Assembly (NCBI GenBank): GCA_012295275.1 | Contig: CM022665.1 | Span: 24,926,946 to 24,956,945 of the forward strand | DNA: 30,000 bases | DNA from: Chrysomallon squamiferum | Taxonomy: Eukaryota; Mollusca; Gastropoda; Neomphalida; Peltospiridae | Reading direction: 5' to 3' | Part shown: positions 1 through 13,225 of the stretch, in pieces | Numbering within the stretch: position 1 is the first letter of the stretch | How the letters are laid out: every line of letters starts with the position of its first letter | The notes under the pieces: generated by a model | What the model was told of the DNA's origin: nothing | The model's input: the letters and a program-made list of their open reading frames with translations, nothing else | The model's database searches: none | Translations under genes and position numbers: made by a program

Positions 1-960
1 GGTGTGTCTTAAATATATACGTGTAAAATACAGATTTAAATCTAACAGTTATAGAATTTCAAATTTTGTGTTTAGTCTGGCCTTAAAACATGTAATTTTA
101 ATTTTTTAATCTTAGGTAGAGTGTTTTTCTCAAGTTTGTCCTTATTTTTTCCTTTTTCAAACCTACTTATCAAGCTGTACTAATAAATTACATTTAGCTA
201 CACAGAGCGCTGCAAATCTAAAATTTTATAGTAAATCTAGACTTCTGTACTTATCGCCAAAACATAAAATAAAAATAATAATAATAATAAAATTTAAAAA
301 CATATTCATTTAAAAATTATAAGTAAACATCAATTACAGTAAAGTGCAACAAGCGTTTATCTAGGCATAAAGTTTAAACCTGAATTTAATAAAATATTTG
401 ACTGATACGTGTAAGAAATTTTATTCCTTATCTGTTTGGAAGCTTAAAAGATAAGAAAGGGGTAATAAAGCAACTGAATAATAATATTAATAAAAAAACA
501 AACAAACATCAAAAAAATCGAAAAAAAAAAAGAAGTTTTATTTACACACATTATGTAATAAATAAAATAAATAACTGTTTTTAAAAGAAAAAAAACAAAA
601 ACAAAGCTGGCAGTTAAAGCAGTTTTATCAGACACAGACAGTTTAAAACAACCGAAAAAAGTAATAAATTGTGGGAAAGATAAAGGTTTATAAAACAGAA
701 TCAACACACAAGTAGTCTATAAACACGGTTATATTAAAAAGTGCATATCGCACTGCTCGAATTTAACGACAGTTTAAACAACACATGCTTCTATGTCAGC
801 GATAACAGAGTTATTACTGCCTGCTCTACTTTTTGCTGCAATAACTGAATAGATAGCTGTTATAATATATTTTAAAAGAATGTATAAAATGGGCCAGTGG
901 TTATCTTCTTTTTTGGGGGAATTAAAAGCAAAGGATCTTTTATATGATATTTTCCAATAG

Positions 961-1030
961 AAGAATTCGCGGTTTTCGGAAACCTGTCGTGGAGCGGTTA
1001 TCCGCGCGGGAAAAAGCCCCATTGGAGGAC
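961..1030. promoter_or_regulatory. CpG-rich block with E2F-like and CCAAT-like motifs
   Basis: In a background below about 30% GC, this stretch is locally GC- and CpG-rich. It holds an E2F-like core (GCGCGGGAAAA at 1004-1014) followed 6 bp later by an inverted CCAAT box (ATTGG at 1021-1025). A small GCGG/CCGC hairpin lies just before the E2F-like site. E2F plus CCAAT is a common animal promoter pairing. A short ATG frame of 27 codons starts at 1064, 38 bp downstream. The function is inferred from motifs only; no TATA box or initiator can be assigned. Confidence 0.3.
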
Positions 1031-1453
1031 CGAAACTAAATTTAAAAAAATTGAAAATAATAAAATGGAATACCACCAGACTGCAGCAGCTGTTATGGAA
1101 GAAGACAGATACGAAATAGTGGATTGTAGGGAAACAAACATGTAGATAAGTTTGTTTTTTTGACGTTATCACTAGATAGCGTTCAGTCCATACTTGTAAC
1201 TGTGTCTAAGTTGCGTTTAACAACAAATGGCCTATCGTAACGCATCATGCGCTTTTTGGTTTACAATCATCGAGTACACCAACAGTGATCGGAGCATTTG
1301 TTTTTCTGATTAAATGTCCAGTTTCCCTAGATCGAAAAAGTAAACGGAGGCACCAGGGACTACGCCTTACTTATTCTGTCATCTGAAATTGTTCTGTTTA
1401 TATCCACACACACACGAACGCGCGCATATGCACAGACAGATACAGAAACTGAA

Positions 1454-1518
1454 AGACACACACACACACACACACACAGACAGATACAGAAACAGAAAGA
1501 CACAAACACACACACACA
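1454..1518. repeat. (CA)n microsatellite, interrupted
   Basis: Two CA runs separated by an imperfect duplicated segment (CAGACAGATACAGAAAC) that also occurs just before the first run, so the array is compound rather than a pure dinucleotide. Confidence 0.9.
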
Positions 1519-2769
1519 GTGTCAACACCAAAATTCCAAAACAAACTGTATAAAACGCAGTCGAAAAAAAAGAGTAACACGATCGTGTTAAGAACTTTCA
1601 AAAATTAAAATAATGTCAAAGAATTCTTCAACATTTTTAAGTGCTGGTGCACGTTAAGCTGATAAGTATAAAAGATTAAATTATCTTTTCTTGATGGATG
1701 TATTTATTACACATTTCATCGAGTCTTCTACAACCGATAATGTCAAAATCCGTTATAACTGATATTTGAAACATTCTCATTATTGCTAAACGCTAACAGT
1801 ACCCACAGGAAAATGGTGATACGTTATTTATTTATTATTTTGACGATTGGAATAAAAATTCTAATTTCTGCGATGTTCATAAAGAGAATATAAAAAAGAC
1901 TCAAGAATAGAAATAATATGTTAATAACACTGTCGTCACAAATATGATTTTGTGAATACAAATAAATTCATTTGGTAAATAAGGTCAAAATGTTGCATAA
2001 TAGGACGTCGTGTGAATTCTTTTTACATTTAATTTTTCGACAGTGAAAATGATTGTTATCAAAGACACAGATAATTAATAATATTTGTATAGTTAATATC
2101 TGTCTTGTTATCTTATTTCTTTTGTTTAAAATAATAAAAATAAATACATGCAAATAAGAAACAGAAGAAATAATAGTCAACTGTTATCCAGAAACAGTCA
2201 TAAGCGTTATGCGAGTTACTGCGTAGTATCCGTTATAAGGAATCACTAATGGAAACACAAGTATATGTAGGCATACATATTATTTCGAAACTCTCTAAAC
2301 AGAATAAAGACAGTTTTAATGACTTGGGTATTTATTAGAATGGCCCAGTCCTACTTAAGCTCATGAGATAGGAACATTTGTGATAGAAAATGAACTAGCC
2401 GATTAGTCTGCTTTCACAGGATTATGGTAAATTAGCGTACTGTAACATGAGAAAGCCGAGAATATTTCTTCTATTGCTTCCAAGTCCACAACCTTCTAAC
2501 CACTAATCTAGGTTATTTAGATAAAGCTCGTTATTAAGTTTCATCTTTATTTTACTAGCTTAGATTAACCAGTCATGATTGTGCTGGGTTCTTGTCCCAG
2601 ATTCTGTTACAACGCTGGCGGAACACGGATTCCTTGCTTTCGTTTTGAATTTACCAATTCACTTGATGTTTTTATTTTATTCTAAATTAGTTAGGTTTTT
2701 TTTTTAAAGAAATAAGCTCAGATTAAGCTGAATCAGAGGTAAATGAAGTTAAAGGTAGAGTGCATATTA

Positions 2770-2881
2770 TTTTTCCCGCGTATCGATGCAGTGGAAGCCG
2801 CCGCATAAGTTTAACAGGGCGATTGGATTACGGCTATCGGACGAATAATTATTTCTTTTTTCTTTTTCTTCACCTTGTCAG

Positions 2882-2931
<50 letters not shown>

Positions 2932-3075
2932 CGTCAAGTACGCTCAATGAAAATTTATTCCTCATCATTCGGAACAGATGCTGGTAACATTACGCCTACG
3001 CGCGTAATTTCTTGTAATAATTTGGCTTGTGACGTCGAACGTCATAGCAACGCCATTTTGACGTCTCGTTTCACC
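2770..3075. promoter_or_regulatory. CpG-containing block with clustered CRE-type sites
   Basis: This block has many CpGs compared with its surroundings. It carries an inverted CCAAT (GATTGG, 2821-2826). It also has a cluster of CRE-type half sites: TGACGT at 3030-3035 facing ACGTCA at 3039-3044 with three bases between them, and TGACGTCT at 3059-3066. CATAGCAAC (3043-3051) resembles an RFX/X-box half site, and CGCCATTTT (3051-3059) resembles a YY1 core. An (ATA)n run at 2881-2932 splits the block. It lies about 1.3 kb upstream of the first recognised exon, so it may be this gene's promoter or an intronic enhancer. This is motif-based inference only. Confidence 0.35.
2881..2932. repeat. (ATA)n microsatellite
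   Basis: An almost perfect trinucleotide run that reads as poly-Asn in one plus frame. That frame has no ATG start and is not a gene. Confidence 0.95.
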
Positions 3076-3847
3076 GAAATTAATGTTCTTACAGATGTGG
3101 TACATGGTTAAAGCATTTAAAAAAAAAAAAAAAATGTTGTTGTTGTTTTTCTTAACAACTTCTTAAACATGCCTCGTTGTTTGTAATCACTACTCATATA
3201 TTTAATGTTCAAAATTATACGAAAACAACAACAACAACAACAAGACTAAACGTAAGATACTGATTCTGAGGGGCGAAGATGTACTTTACTTTTTATGTGT
3301 GATAAATGTCATTATTGGGCTTACTTGTAATAACAATATTTCCAAAATAAACATCTTAATTTCTGGAAAAAAAAATTAAAAAAATTAAATAAATAAAAAT
3401 TAAAATTAAAGATTGACACATAACTTACAAAATAGGGCTACTGTACAACTTGTCAACCATTTTGACTCAGACTCAATCGTGACTTTAGGATCAGACTGAA
3501 TTTCTATAAACTATGTGTCATTTCTTACGCATAGAGTGGAAAATAAAAAATTATCTCAAATAACGCTGTTCTTAAACAATGGTTTTGTAAATTAGTAAAC
3601 TATTGGCTTATTAAATACTAGCCTAAACAGAAAGGCAGTTGAAATGCTGATATTTTTCTTTATTTATAATTGATAATGGGTGTCATGCTGAGTTAATTTG
3701 CTTCAAGTTTAATGCATCCATTATTTCAGTTCTTTATTTTTATTTATTTATTTTTGTTAACAAGCATGTACATTTTAGGTTCAAGTTGTTTTAAGCCTTA
3801 CAAAACTGACAGTGAAAATATAAGCTTGATGGTACAAATCCCCAAAT

Positions 3848-3885
3848 AAGATTATTTTATTTTATTTTATTTTATTTTATTTTAA
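3848..3885. repeat. (TTTTA)n microsatellite
   Basis: About seven tandem pentanucleotide units in the non-coding 5' stretch. Confidence 0.9.
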
Positions 3886-4379
3886 TGTATTTTATTATAT
3901 TTTTAGTTGACATTCATTGATATAAATGGTTGCATATTATAAATAATACCTTCAGTGTATTAATGAAATCTTGGTTTTGAAAACTGAATTTCATAAATAA
4001 AAAAAAGAAAACTCTTTAAACATAAATATATATAACATCACATATATGTAAATACATACATAAAAGAATATAGACAAACAACCTAACAAAAGATATTTTC
4101 AATATTTTAAAAATTAATTTTCACTTGTTAATGAATATCAGTAAACAACTGAAAGCTTAAAGCAGATGTTAAAACAATGAAATGTGATTTCACTTCACCA
4201 AATTATATATAATGGACAAATTATATATATGTATAAAAATATAGTAAATATAAAACAGAATTACTTCTTTGATTATAAAAAACCTTTTTATTTGAAATAA
4301 TTTATTTTGGCAGTTTTCTGTCATAATTAAGAAAAATATTTTGCATCTCAGTTAAATATAAAATTTGTTTTTATTTCAG

Positions 4380-4442
4380 TTTCTACAGAATTATGGATTG
4401 ATAGAAGATTCAACTTGTCAATCAGTACCAAATTGTAACATG
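4380..4442 (+). CDS. Exon 1 of those visible: start of the Cys-rich box
   Basis: The acceptor TTTATTTCAG ends at 4379 and the donor GTAAGA begins at 4443. It is 63 nt, phase 0 to 0, and only this frame is open. It encodes 21 residues from FLQNYG to PNCNM with two cysteines spaced C-x5-C. It opens the extracellular cysteine-rich region that continues in the next two exons. The preceding exon, with the signal peptide, is not found. Confidence 0.75.
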
Positions 4443-4830
4443 GTAAGATACAAATATTTTATTAATTAAAATTATTTTATTATCAGAGGATTAATTAGTG
4501 ATCAGATAGTAATAAAAAAGGTGAATATAAAAGAAATAATGTATGCTGATGAAATTGTATTCCATTTTCTTTGTCCTCTACAAATTAAAGTCCAAAATAT
4601 TACCTTTGTTTTTGTTCATATTTTCCCTAGATATGGTTAAATTTAGAATGCACAAAAATCTCCTTCAATAAACAAAAAATAACTTTTCAAAATGGTTATT
4701 TAAGATCTAATCCAGCAACTAAACACTACAGAAGTAACATTGAACAATATGTATATTGGTCAGTGACCAAGAATTTAGAAATTTATCATGTCATCATATC
4801 TTGCCAGTGTTTTAGTGACAGCAGGATAAA

Positions 4831-4920
<90 letters not shown>

Positions 4921-4937
4921 CTCTCACACTCTCTCTA

Positions 4938-4980
<43 letters not shown>

Positions 4981-5487
4981 ATATATATCCAGATACTTAA
5001 CACAACTTTAATATACCTCCCAAGTTAAACAATTTTCAATACATTTAAATTTTCTTTTCAGTGTTGGCAGTTGTGTTCTTCATTACATGAGCAGTATTAT
5101 ATATGGAAAACAGTTTGTGATGACAAGAAAAAGTGTGTAAGTACATGATGAAGTATGTGCAGTCTGGTATTTCTTTTAACACTTCTTCCAATAAATAAGA
5201 TCTTTTGTATGTTTTACAGCCTATCAAGCTATACATGGCAGTGTTTTAATCCTGGATAAATGCTTTTTTTTTCCAGCCCACAAAGAATAAACCTACAATT
5301 TTCTTAGAAAATTTATATTTTTGTTTTTAACTAAATCAGTCTTGGAAAAAATAACCAACATTATTTTGATTGAAGTTTATCAATAGACAATTGAAATTCC
5401 AGCTTTTGTTCTTACTACTAAATGTAAAATATTATTCTGCTTTTCCAAAACTTCATTTATAACTTAGTTAGGCTTAAATATTATTAC

Positions 5488-5527
<40 letters not shown>

Positions 5528-5704
5528 GTTATTATTATTATTATTAAATTATATATATATATATATATTTGTTTCTTTTATTACAGACAATAGGATGTAA
5601 AACTGCCTGCAGTTTTATTGATTCACCTACCCCAGGTAAATTTATTAATTTGTCTACCTTTATATATAATGAGTGTATGTGTGTGTATACACACAAGCAT
5701 GCAT

Positions 5705-5740
<36 letters not shown>

Positions 5741-7184
5741 CATTTTTCTTGCATATACATTTTCTTACATGTAATAAATATAAATAACTGTATATGAAAT
5801 TTCTGATCTGAACTAATTCAAAAGTTGATCTTTAAATGGACCTCTCTGTCTGTGTTGGTGTGCGTGTGTCCTTGCAAGCTTGCGTGCAGATGTGTTGTGT
5901 ACTCAGCTGTGTATATTTGTTTGTTTATAAATGGATTCATCTGATTTTTTTTGTTTTTTTGGTTAATCTTGTAGAAAGGCAGCACTTGAAACAAAATTTT
6001 AATCATAGTCATAATTATCAATACTATTCATTTTAAAATATGATTCAGCAAGATTTAAATATTGGATGAATGCTAATATGGGGGTGGATAGTCAGGTAGG
6101 TGGGTCATGATTGCCTGACACTCATTATTCTGTATTATAATATTTTGTAAGAGCAAAATTAATTGTTAATTAAAAACTGTTAGTCATTGAATATTCTTTA
6201 CAAAATAATTTGTGAAAATCAATTTAAATTAAAAAAAACCAAAAGAAAAAAACCAAAAACAACCAACAAAAAAAAACAAAAAAAACCCAGCCAAAAACAA
6301 ATGAAACAGATAATTAAAAAAAAAACCAAGAAAGAAAGTAGAGGTTGATTTTTTGGATTTAGCTGTGAATAATAAATATGTCCCATTTGAATCAAACATT
6401 TAGCTTGAATTTGCATTTTAATTGTATAACATTTTTCTTAAATTTTCTTACAGAGTATAGCATATTAGTATATTTATTATTACTACTACTGTATTTTGTA
6501 ATATATTTGTACATAAAAGTTGATCAGAAATTTCAGAAAAGGAGGTGCCATCCTTGTAGAACAATAATTAAATTAATTACATTTATACAAATCCAAAAAC
6601 ACACAACCACAAACTCTCCAAAAGACCCCCAAATAACATGAGATGGTGAATAACAAGGTGTGTACTATACATTATATATGTCTCTCATTTTCTGTTTCAC
6701 CTTTGTGCAGTGTTTTATTTAAATTTTAAATACATTTATTAACTATATTTGTACATAAATATCTTGACTAAAACAAGCAAGTGAGAGTATAGGTTAAATC
6801 ACACATTTGCTGTTTTTAACTTTGTGTAACATTTTAATGACAGTTAACAAGTCTGAGGTGACTTGGCACTTCAAGAACAAGGTCAAACTGAAGGTCAACT
6901 CCTACTACACAGACATCACTTGGTTGGTGCCAGTTCCTGATGCCATGATGCCAGGACCGGTGTTCATTGTGTATGTCATGCTGACCAAAGATAAAGAACT
7001 GGACAAGCAGTGGTTCAATCTTGGACAGGTAAAGATGATGATTTAGTTCTTGTTTTACTGATACTGTTATTGCTGTGAATGTGACTGTTATAAGTAATAC
7101 TTTTCCTTTTGCTCTATCATTCTCTCTGCCTGGCTGGCTCTCTCCCATTCATTTTCTCTCTCTCTCTGTCCCCTCCCTCCCTCT

Positions 7185-7263
<79 letters not shown>

Positions 7264-10200
7264 TCTCTCTGAATATCTATGTCTTTTACCTAGCTAGTTA
7301 ACAATTAAGACAATATGCTCTAATGATTGCATTGAATGTTACTAACACCAAATACATAGCACATGTACATATGAAATACAGTCACAGGTATAAATGAACA
7401 TCTTCTCCCATACGTCTCCTGTATCTTCATCTTGATATAACATATGTTCTAAACACACCTGCTATGTATTCAGCGGCTCAGATACCTGTAAGAAATGTGT
7501 GGCAGAAACACGTGCTGGAAAAGACTTGTGTTGTTGGAGGTGACTTTGATTATAGACTTGTTTACAGTCATATTCATGTCAGGATCATTCAAAGGCCATG
7601 GCTCTGTTGTAAATGTATGTCATTAAATGATGCTGCTTTGCTAGGGATGGGCCAAATGGATGGTCGGAATTACAGACAGCAGAAGATAACATATTGGAAT
7701 CACATGTTAATCTAACTGGATGACATTATGCATCTTAATTTATTCTGTACATTTTATAAAAGATATCACGTTTGCTGAAATACAACGGGATGATGGAATA
7801 ACTTCTACTTGTCCAGCTGGGGTTGGGTGATGCAGTGCATTTTAATTTACTCTCTAAATTTTTATCAAGAATTTTGCTGAAATATAATGGGATAACAAAA
7901 TAACTTCTTGCATGCATGTTAATTTATTCTGTACATTTTATCAAGGATACATGTTTGCTGAAATACAATGCGATGATAAAATAATTCATTCATGTCCAAT
8001 TTGTCAGTAATACATTTTAATTTGCTACATACATTTTATCAAGTTTGCAGAAATATAATGATGTAAAATATCAGCAGCTTATGTAGTGTGGACTTGCAAT
8101 CTTTAATTAATTGTTAAAATATTGAAAAAGGAAATGTCACTTTGTCATGACATGCTTATAAGACTTTCAGATGAGTGCACATGCACTAGAATATTGATTC
8201 TGATCATTCTGATCACAGTTAGTGGTAGGATTAATGAAGAAACTGAAATGTGAATGTGCATGCCTGAAGTATTTTCAAAAGAAATATTGTTACAGTTCAC
8301 TGTTAATTGGGGTCTACAAAAAATTGTAGCTGAGTTAAAGACACAAAGCACAATCTTTTCATGACTTCCCATTCTGGTATGTTTTCATGGGCTTTTTCTA
8401 TGACATAATATATGAGATGAAACTCAGTTTGGAATGGGAAATAGTTGTGTCTGCCAATAAAGCCTCTGAAAAATAAAAACATTTTGAAAAGAAAAATCAG
8501 CAACAGTTATCAACATACATGTCCCATCCACTCACTCACACACACATGCACACATGCACACACACATGCACATGCATGCACATATGCATACATGCAAACA
8601 CATATAATAAAAACTTTAAAAAGAATTTCTGACACCCATTTTGTGATCAAGTCTGCATTTGCTGTCCTTATAAACCCTGACAGTTATTTGTTTCAACACT
8701 GTATCCTCTACAAGACAAGCAGACAGGCAGGACACAGCTGGCAAATACTGCACTGGCGAACTATCTCCAGCAGCATCTACACACAGGACCCACAAGGAAT
8801 TCACGGAGGGCTGAAAATAAGCCTGGTACTTGCTCTGTTTAGAAAACAAGCATTATCCAGAGGCAGTAAACATTAGCAGCCTCTTAAATCACTGTAACAC
8901 CAGAGCCAGTGATAATGGTGTGAGTTTTCACTAGACACAAAAAAAAAAAGAACACAACCTTAGACCATCCACGTTTATCCATTAGGCTACCATTTGCTTG
9001 TCAGCTGTTCCAAGTTTTGAAACTCTTGTCAGACTAGTCTGATGCTGCTAGCTGTTAATGAATTAGGTTTCTCTAAAATGAAAAAGTAAAGAAGAGAACA
9101 TGTCTGAAGCATGATGAGAGAAAAGACAAAATCTAGGTTATAATTACATCCCTTCTAGCAAGAAGACCTTTATGGCTTCGAATATGTAGTAGGTGAATGT
9201 ATTATGTCCCAATAGTTCTGTCTGATATATGTTTTAATTTTATTATTATTATTATTATTATTATTTTATTTAACTAAAATAAAAAATTTGTCTATTAATT
9301 TTAAAAGTAAAGAAACAAATAAAACTTTTGAAAAAGAAAAACAACAAAACAAAAAGCACAAAAAATGAGAACTATAAAAATAACAATAAAAAGAAAAATT
9401 ATATTTTATAATGAAATTTTTTTAAAGAAAGACAACAAACAAACAAAAATAAATGTCTAATTTACAAAAAAATGTCATTATATTAGAAAAACTTTAAAAA
9501 GAAAACAGACAAACCATAACACATTTAAAAAAAAAAAAATCACAAAAAAAGATGTGTAACTCTGTATAAACAGCTGCCATGTATAAAAGAGATTGCTTTT
9601 CATTGGTGTGTTTGACATGTACAAAAACCATCAGGCCATCTGTCTTCTCATGTTTGTAATCATCTTAATCAAATTATCAGTGCATGTTGCAGTAGAAAAC
9701 AAGACACCAATCACGTTACTTCCTAACCTTTTCCATTTTTTATACATTTAATACGAATCTTAACCAGACTGGTGTATGTCATGACAAGCTTCTTTGATGT
9801 TTGCTCAAAGTTTGGCAACATTTCACTGGCAGTATTTAGTCTTGGGGTTTGAAGGATATTAATCTAATGATGGCATTAATTTAATTTGTTAAAATGTGTT
9901 TAGGAAATTTGTTCTGGTTAATGGTAGTTTTTAAGACTTTTCTTTATCCATTTTTTTTTTTTTAAATTTTTTTTTTTTTTTCCTGCTATAATGATTCATA
10001 AAATTAACAGATTTAGTTTTCATATTGCTTTTGACATAAATTTCCTTTATCTTGATTGATATGGTTTATATATATATATATTTTTTTTTTTTTTGCAATT
10101 TCAACTAATAGTTAATGTTATGATTAGTGTAGTCCTGTCTAATGTAATAACAACAATTACTAACCCTAAAACAGATTTGTTAATATTGAAGTATATTGGT

Positions 10201-10289
10201 TACAGGATCTGGTGGATTACATCCTGTTCAAGCTAGGGAAACATAAGTTAAAGACTAAATAGAAAGAAAAAAAAACAATAATAATAAAT

Positions 10290-10320
<31 letters not shown>

Positions 10321-10343
10321 ATAATAATAATAATAAATCATAA

Positions 10344-10387
<44 letters not shown>

Positions 10388-11319
10388 AATAATAACTGAA
10401 TGAATTAGAATTAGAATAAGAATAAGAAAAGGACAAAATCTCTTCAGTTATTAATGTATTTATATCTTCTAAGATTTTTTTGTATTTATTTTATTTTATT
10501 TATTAAAACTTAATTTTAAAAGGCAAATTTATTTTAAAATGTTATTTGTTTAATATTTAAAAAATAAATATTTCATTTCTAATCTTTTCCAGTTTGTGTC
10601 TACTAAAATGAGTATTGAAACCAGTGAGTTGCCCTACTTACCCGAGTTCATGTTGTTTGCTGTATCAGAAAATGGAATCATTGCCCAGACCAACTTCTCA
10701 GCTATTGAATCTTACCCACACATATTTGGATGTAAGTCTTAGAGTCTTTCTTCATTTTTTATTTACTTTTTTTAATCTTTCTGGCTTTCTTCCTTCTTAC
10801 ATTTCTTTTCTTTCTTTGTTTTTCTCATCTCAAATTTTCATTTTTTGATAACTATGTTACATATCCATCTAATCCATAACAGAGCAACTATTATGCTCAT
10901 CTTTTAGCTGTTATCACCATTCCTGAGAAAGGTCACTTAAAAGATCATCCTCCTGGAGTTTTCATTGCTGACACTGGCCCCATGAATATTACCGTTGACA
11001 CAGAAGTTGTTGATAAGGCCGTGGTGGCCACAGTAAAGTGGCAACACCCTAATATAACCAACCTTGACTGTACTGAGGGAAGCAACGATGTGTGCATGTA
11101 TGACATCAACTGGTTCCTGCTGGACTGCAATGGCTACAATGATGTCCCTGACTGCAACTACCCACCCGATCACTATGCAGCGAGTCGTCATTTTAAGTTT
11201 GATGAAGATGTGAGTGATGGTTGATTTTTTTTTTTTTATCAAATATAGAAAAGTGTTGTAGATTGTTGATGTACTGATTTTTTTTAATAAAATGATCAGT
11301 GCAGTATGTGTGTATGTCT

Positions 11320-11360
<41 letters not shown>

Positions 11361-13193
11361 AAACTCAGTTGAAATAAAAATCCCTGTTTTGCAAGATATA
11401 CACATTTGTCTATGTCTCTGTGTGTTTGTATGCATTTGTCTATGTCTGTGTGTGTTTGCATGCATGTGTGTGTGTGTCTGTGTCTTTGTTTGTGTCTGTA
11501 TCTGAGTCTGTGTCTATGTCTAGGTCTTAATGTCTTGCAGTCTGTGTGTCTTGCTGTAGTATTGCAAATCTTTGTTATTAACAATGGTTAGATATAAAAA
11601 AAAAAAAAAAAAAACAGAAGCCTACAAAGCATAACATTTAGAGTATCTGTATGTACATCTATAGATGCACTTCAAGTGTACTTCTTAATATCTCTTCTTG
11701 CATAATTAACTGTTAGGTTTTCTTTTGTGTTTATTTTTAATGATGGATATAAACTGTGTCCTATTTTCTTTTTGTTGCAGCCATATTTTGACCTGCCAGA
11801 TTTATTGTTCAACTCCGAGTATCAGATCCGAATTGAGATCCATGTGAATTCTGGTGACAGCAAAAAGAAATACTTGAAAAGTGATCTCATCTTTAAAACA
11901 CCAAAGTGTATGGATACTGGGAGATATTTCACAACCTGCTTTGATCCAGTTGATGTGGTAACTGGTGAGTTTGTTGGATGTAACAAAAATATTTAAAATT
12001 TCATTTAAATCTTTAACAAACACAAGAAACCTTCATGTCATACTGTATTTGATAAACAACAAGGACTTTTTTTGGAGCAGTTTTTCAATCACATGACAGT
12101 TGTTTTTCATCATAAACATAAATTGACTGATTAGCCTTTTAGATAACGTGGGAAAAATTAAAAAGAAATTCTTAATTTTTATAAATATTAAATGCATTTG
12201 CTGTTTAAAATTTTAATAATAATAAATAAATAAATAAATAAATAAATGATAATAATAAAAATGATGATGATGATGAAATCTGTGAACATAAGTTCTGATA
12301 TTTCTTTTTCAGAAGATTCTGATGGTCTGTCAACAACAACTGGTAAGTAACATTAATTCTGAATTACCAGAATATAAAAAGTCTTGATCGAAAGTTTGTT
12401 TCACCAATCTAAACAGCATGTGTTATGCCACTTTCCAATCATTGCTTCATCATTTTACATTACAGATCATTCATTCTATAACCATCTGTTACTAAGAGTT
12501 ATAAATTACAAGTGATTTTAAATTGCTATAAACATGAACTGTAATGGTGCATTTCAACCAGAAAAATAAGCCTAACTCTTCATTCATGGAAAATAATTGA
12601 AGATGGCCCAAGCTGGCTTTAACTCCCATTATTATTCAGAAATAGAGAATCACTCAGATATTTTTCATAACATTAAAGATAGAGATAACAGAAAAATCTT
12701 GAAATAAGAATAGTGATATAAACTATTATCTAGTGTGAGTACGAAACTTAATCATAGACAAAAGACATGCAGTGGTATTAAATAATCTAGGTATAATGTA
12801 TTAAATTATGTTGTATACTTCCCTTTTCACTACTTCAAGTTAATTAAGTTATATTATAAATTTAAGATGAGTATAATTATGTTTACAACTTAACCAGAGT
12901 GCTCCTGGTTTTCAGTTCATATCAGGATTTCATCCTATCTTTTAGGTTAAATGTAATTTGTTATTGTACTTACATTTCAAGATGTCTGTGGGTGGAGACC
13001 TTTCTTGTCATGATTACACTTGCAATGTGCTTTAAATTCATAGAGTTAAACATGTTTATCATCTTGTTTTATTTTTTGAATACCTTTAGTGACCACCACT
13101 GCAGTCATAATATACATCATGTTATAGCAGAATCTGATCTATTTTATCTTCTTTATTATTATTATTATTATTATTATTTTTTTTTTTTTTTTA

Positions 13194-13225
<32 letters not shown>

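Larger units (their letters stand above)
1..4379. other. 5' flank or first intron, no coding exon found
   Basis: I found no exon that could supply the start codon and signal peptide of the receptor that begins (for us) at 4380. Short ATG reading frames here (for example at 1064, 3134 and 3767) end within 10-27 codons and have no good splice donor. The block is AT-rich, with A-runs and simple repeats. The exceptions are two CpG-containing stretches near 961-1030 and 2770-3075, annotated separately as possible control regions. The first coding exon may lie left of the window, or may have been missed because signal-peptide exons are short and poorly conserved. Confidence 0.6.
7029..10592 (+). 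other. Intron 4
   Basis: A 3.56 kb GT-AG intron. It holds a (CT)n repeat (7153-7270), a diverged tandem duplication (7731-8068), a more complex stretch near 8640-8880, a weak tRNA/SINE-like fragment (8944-9010), and long A- or T-rich tracts (about 9240-9560, 9945-10100 and 10260-10400). A frame of 83 codons at 7464-7715 and another at 8445-8876 have no recognisable domain or matching splice phase. Confidence 0.8.

Noticed and set aside
774-1172. 132-codon minus-strand open frame over the CpG-rich block
   Set aside because: No recognisable domain, Phe-rich low-complexity half, and no splice or polyadenylation context. More simply explained as chance across a GC-richer promoter-like patch.
2875-3111. 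Plus-strand frame with poly-Asn
   Set aside because: It has no ATG at its start, the Asn run is the (ATA)n microsatellite, and the rest covers the CRE-type cluster.
3134-3166. MLLLFFLTT start as a signal peptide for the receptor
   Set aside because: It stops after ten codons (TAA) with no GT donor inside, and it sits on (GTT)n repeat DNA.
7464-7715. 83-codon plus-strand frame in intron 4 as a missed exon
   Set aside because: Exon 4 already joins exon 5 in phase to complete an FN3 domain. Splicing to the AG before CGGCTC (about 7473) in phase 0 meets a stop within six codons.
8445-8876. 143-codon plus frame and its antisense 77-codon partner
   Set aside because: The first half is CA/CATG repeat. 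The second half is complex but matches no domain I know on either strand and has no matching splice phase.
10937-11584. 215-codon minus-strand frame
   Set aside because: It is the antisense shadow of exon 6 extended through (TG)n repeats (His/Thr-rich).
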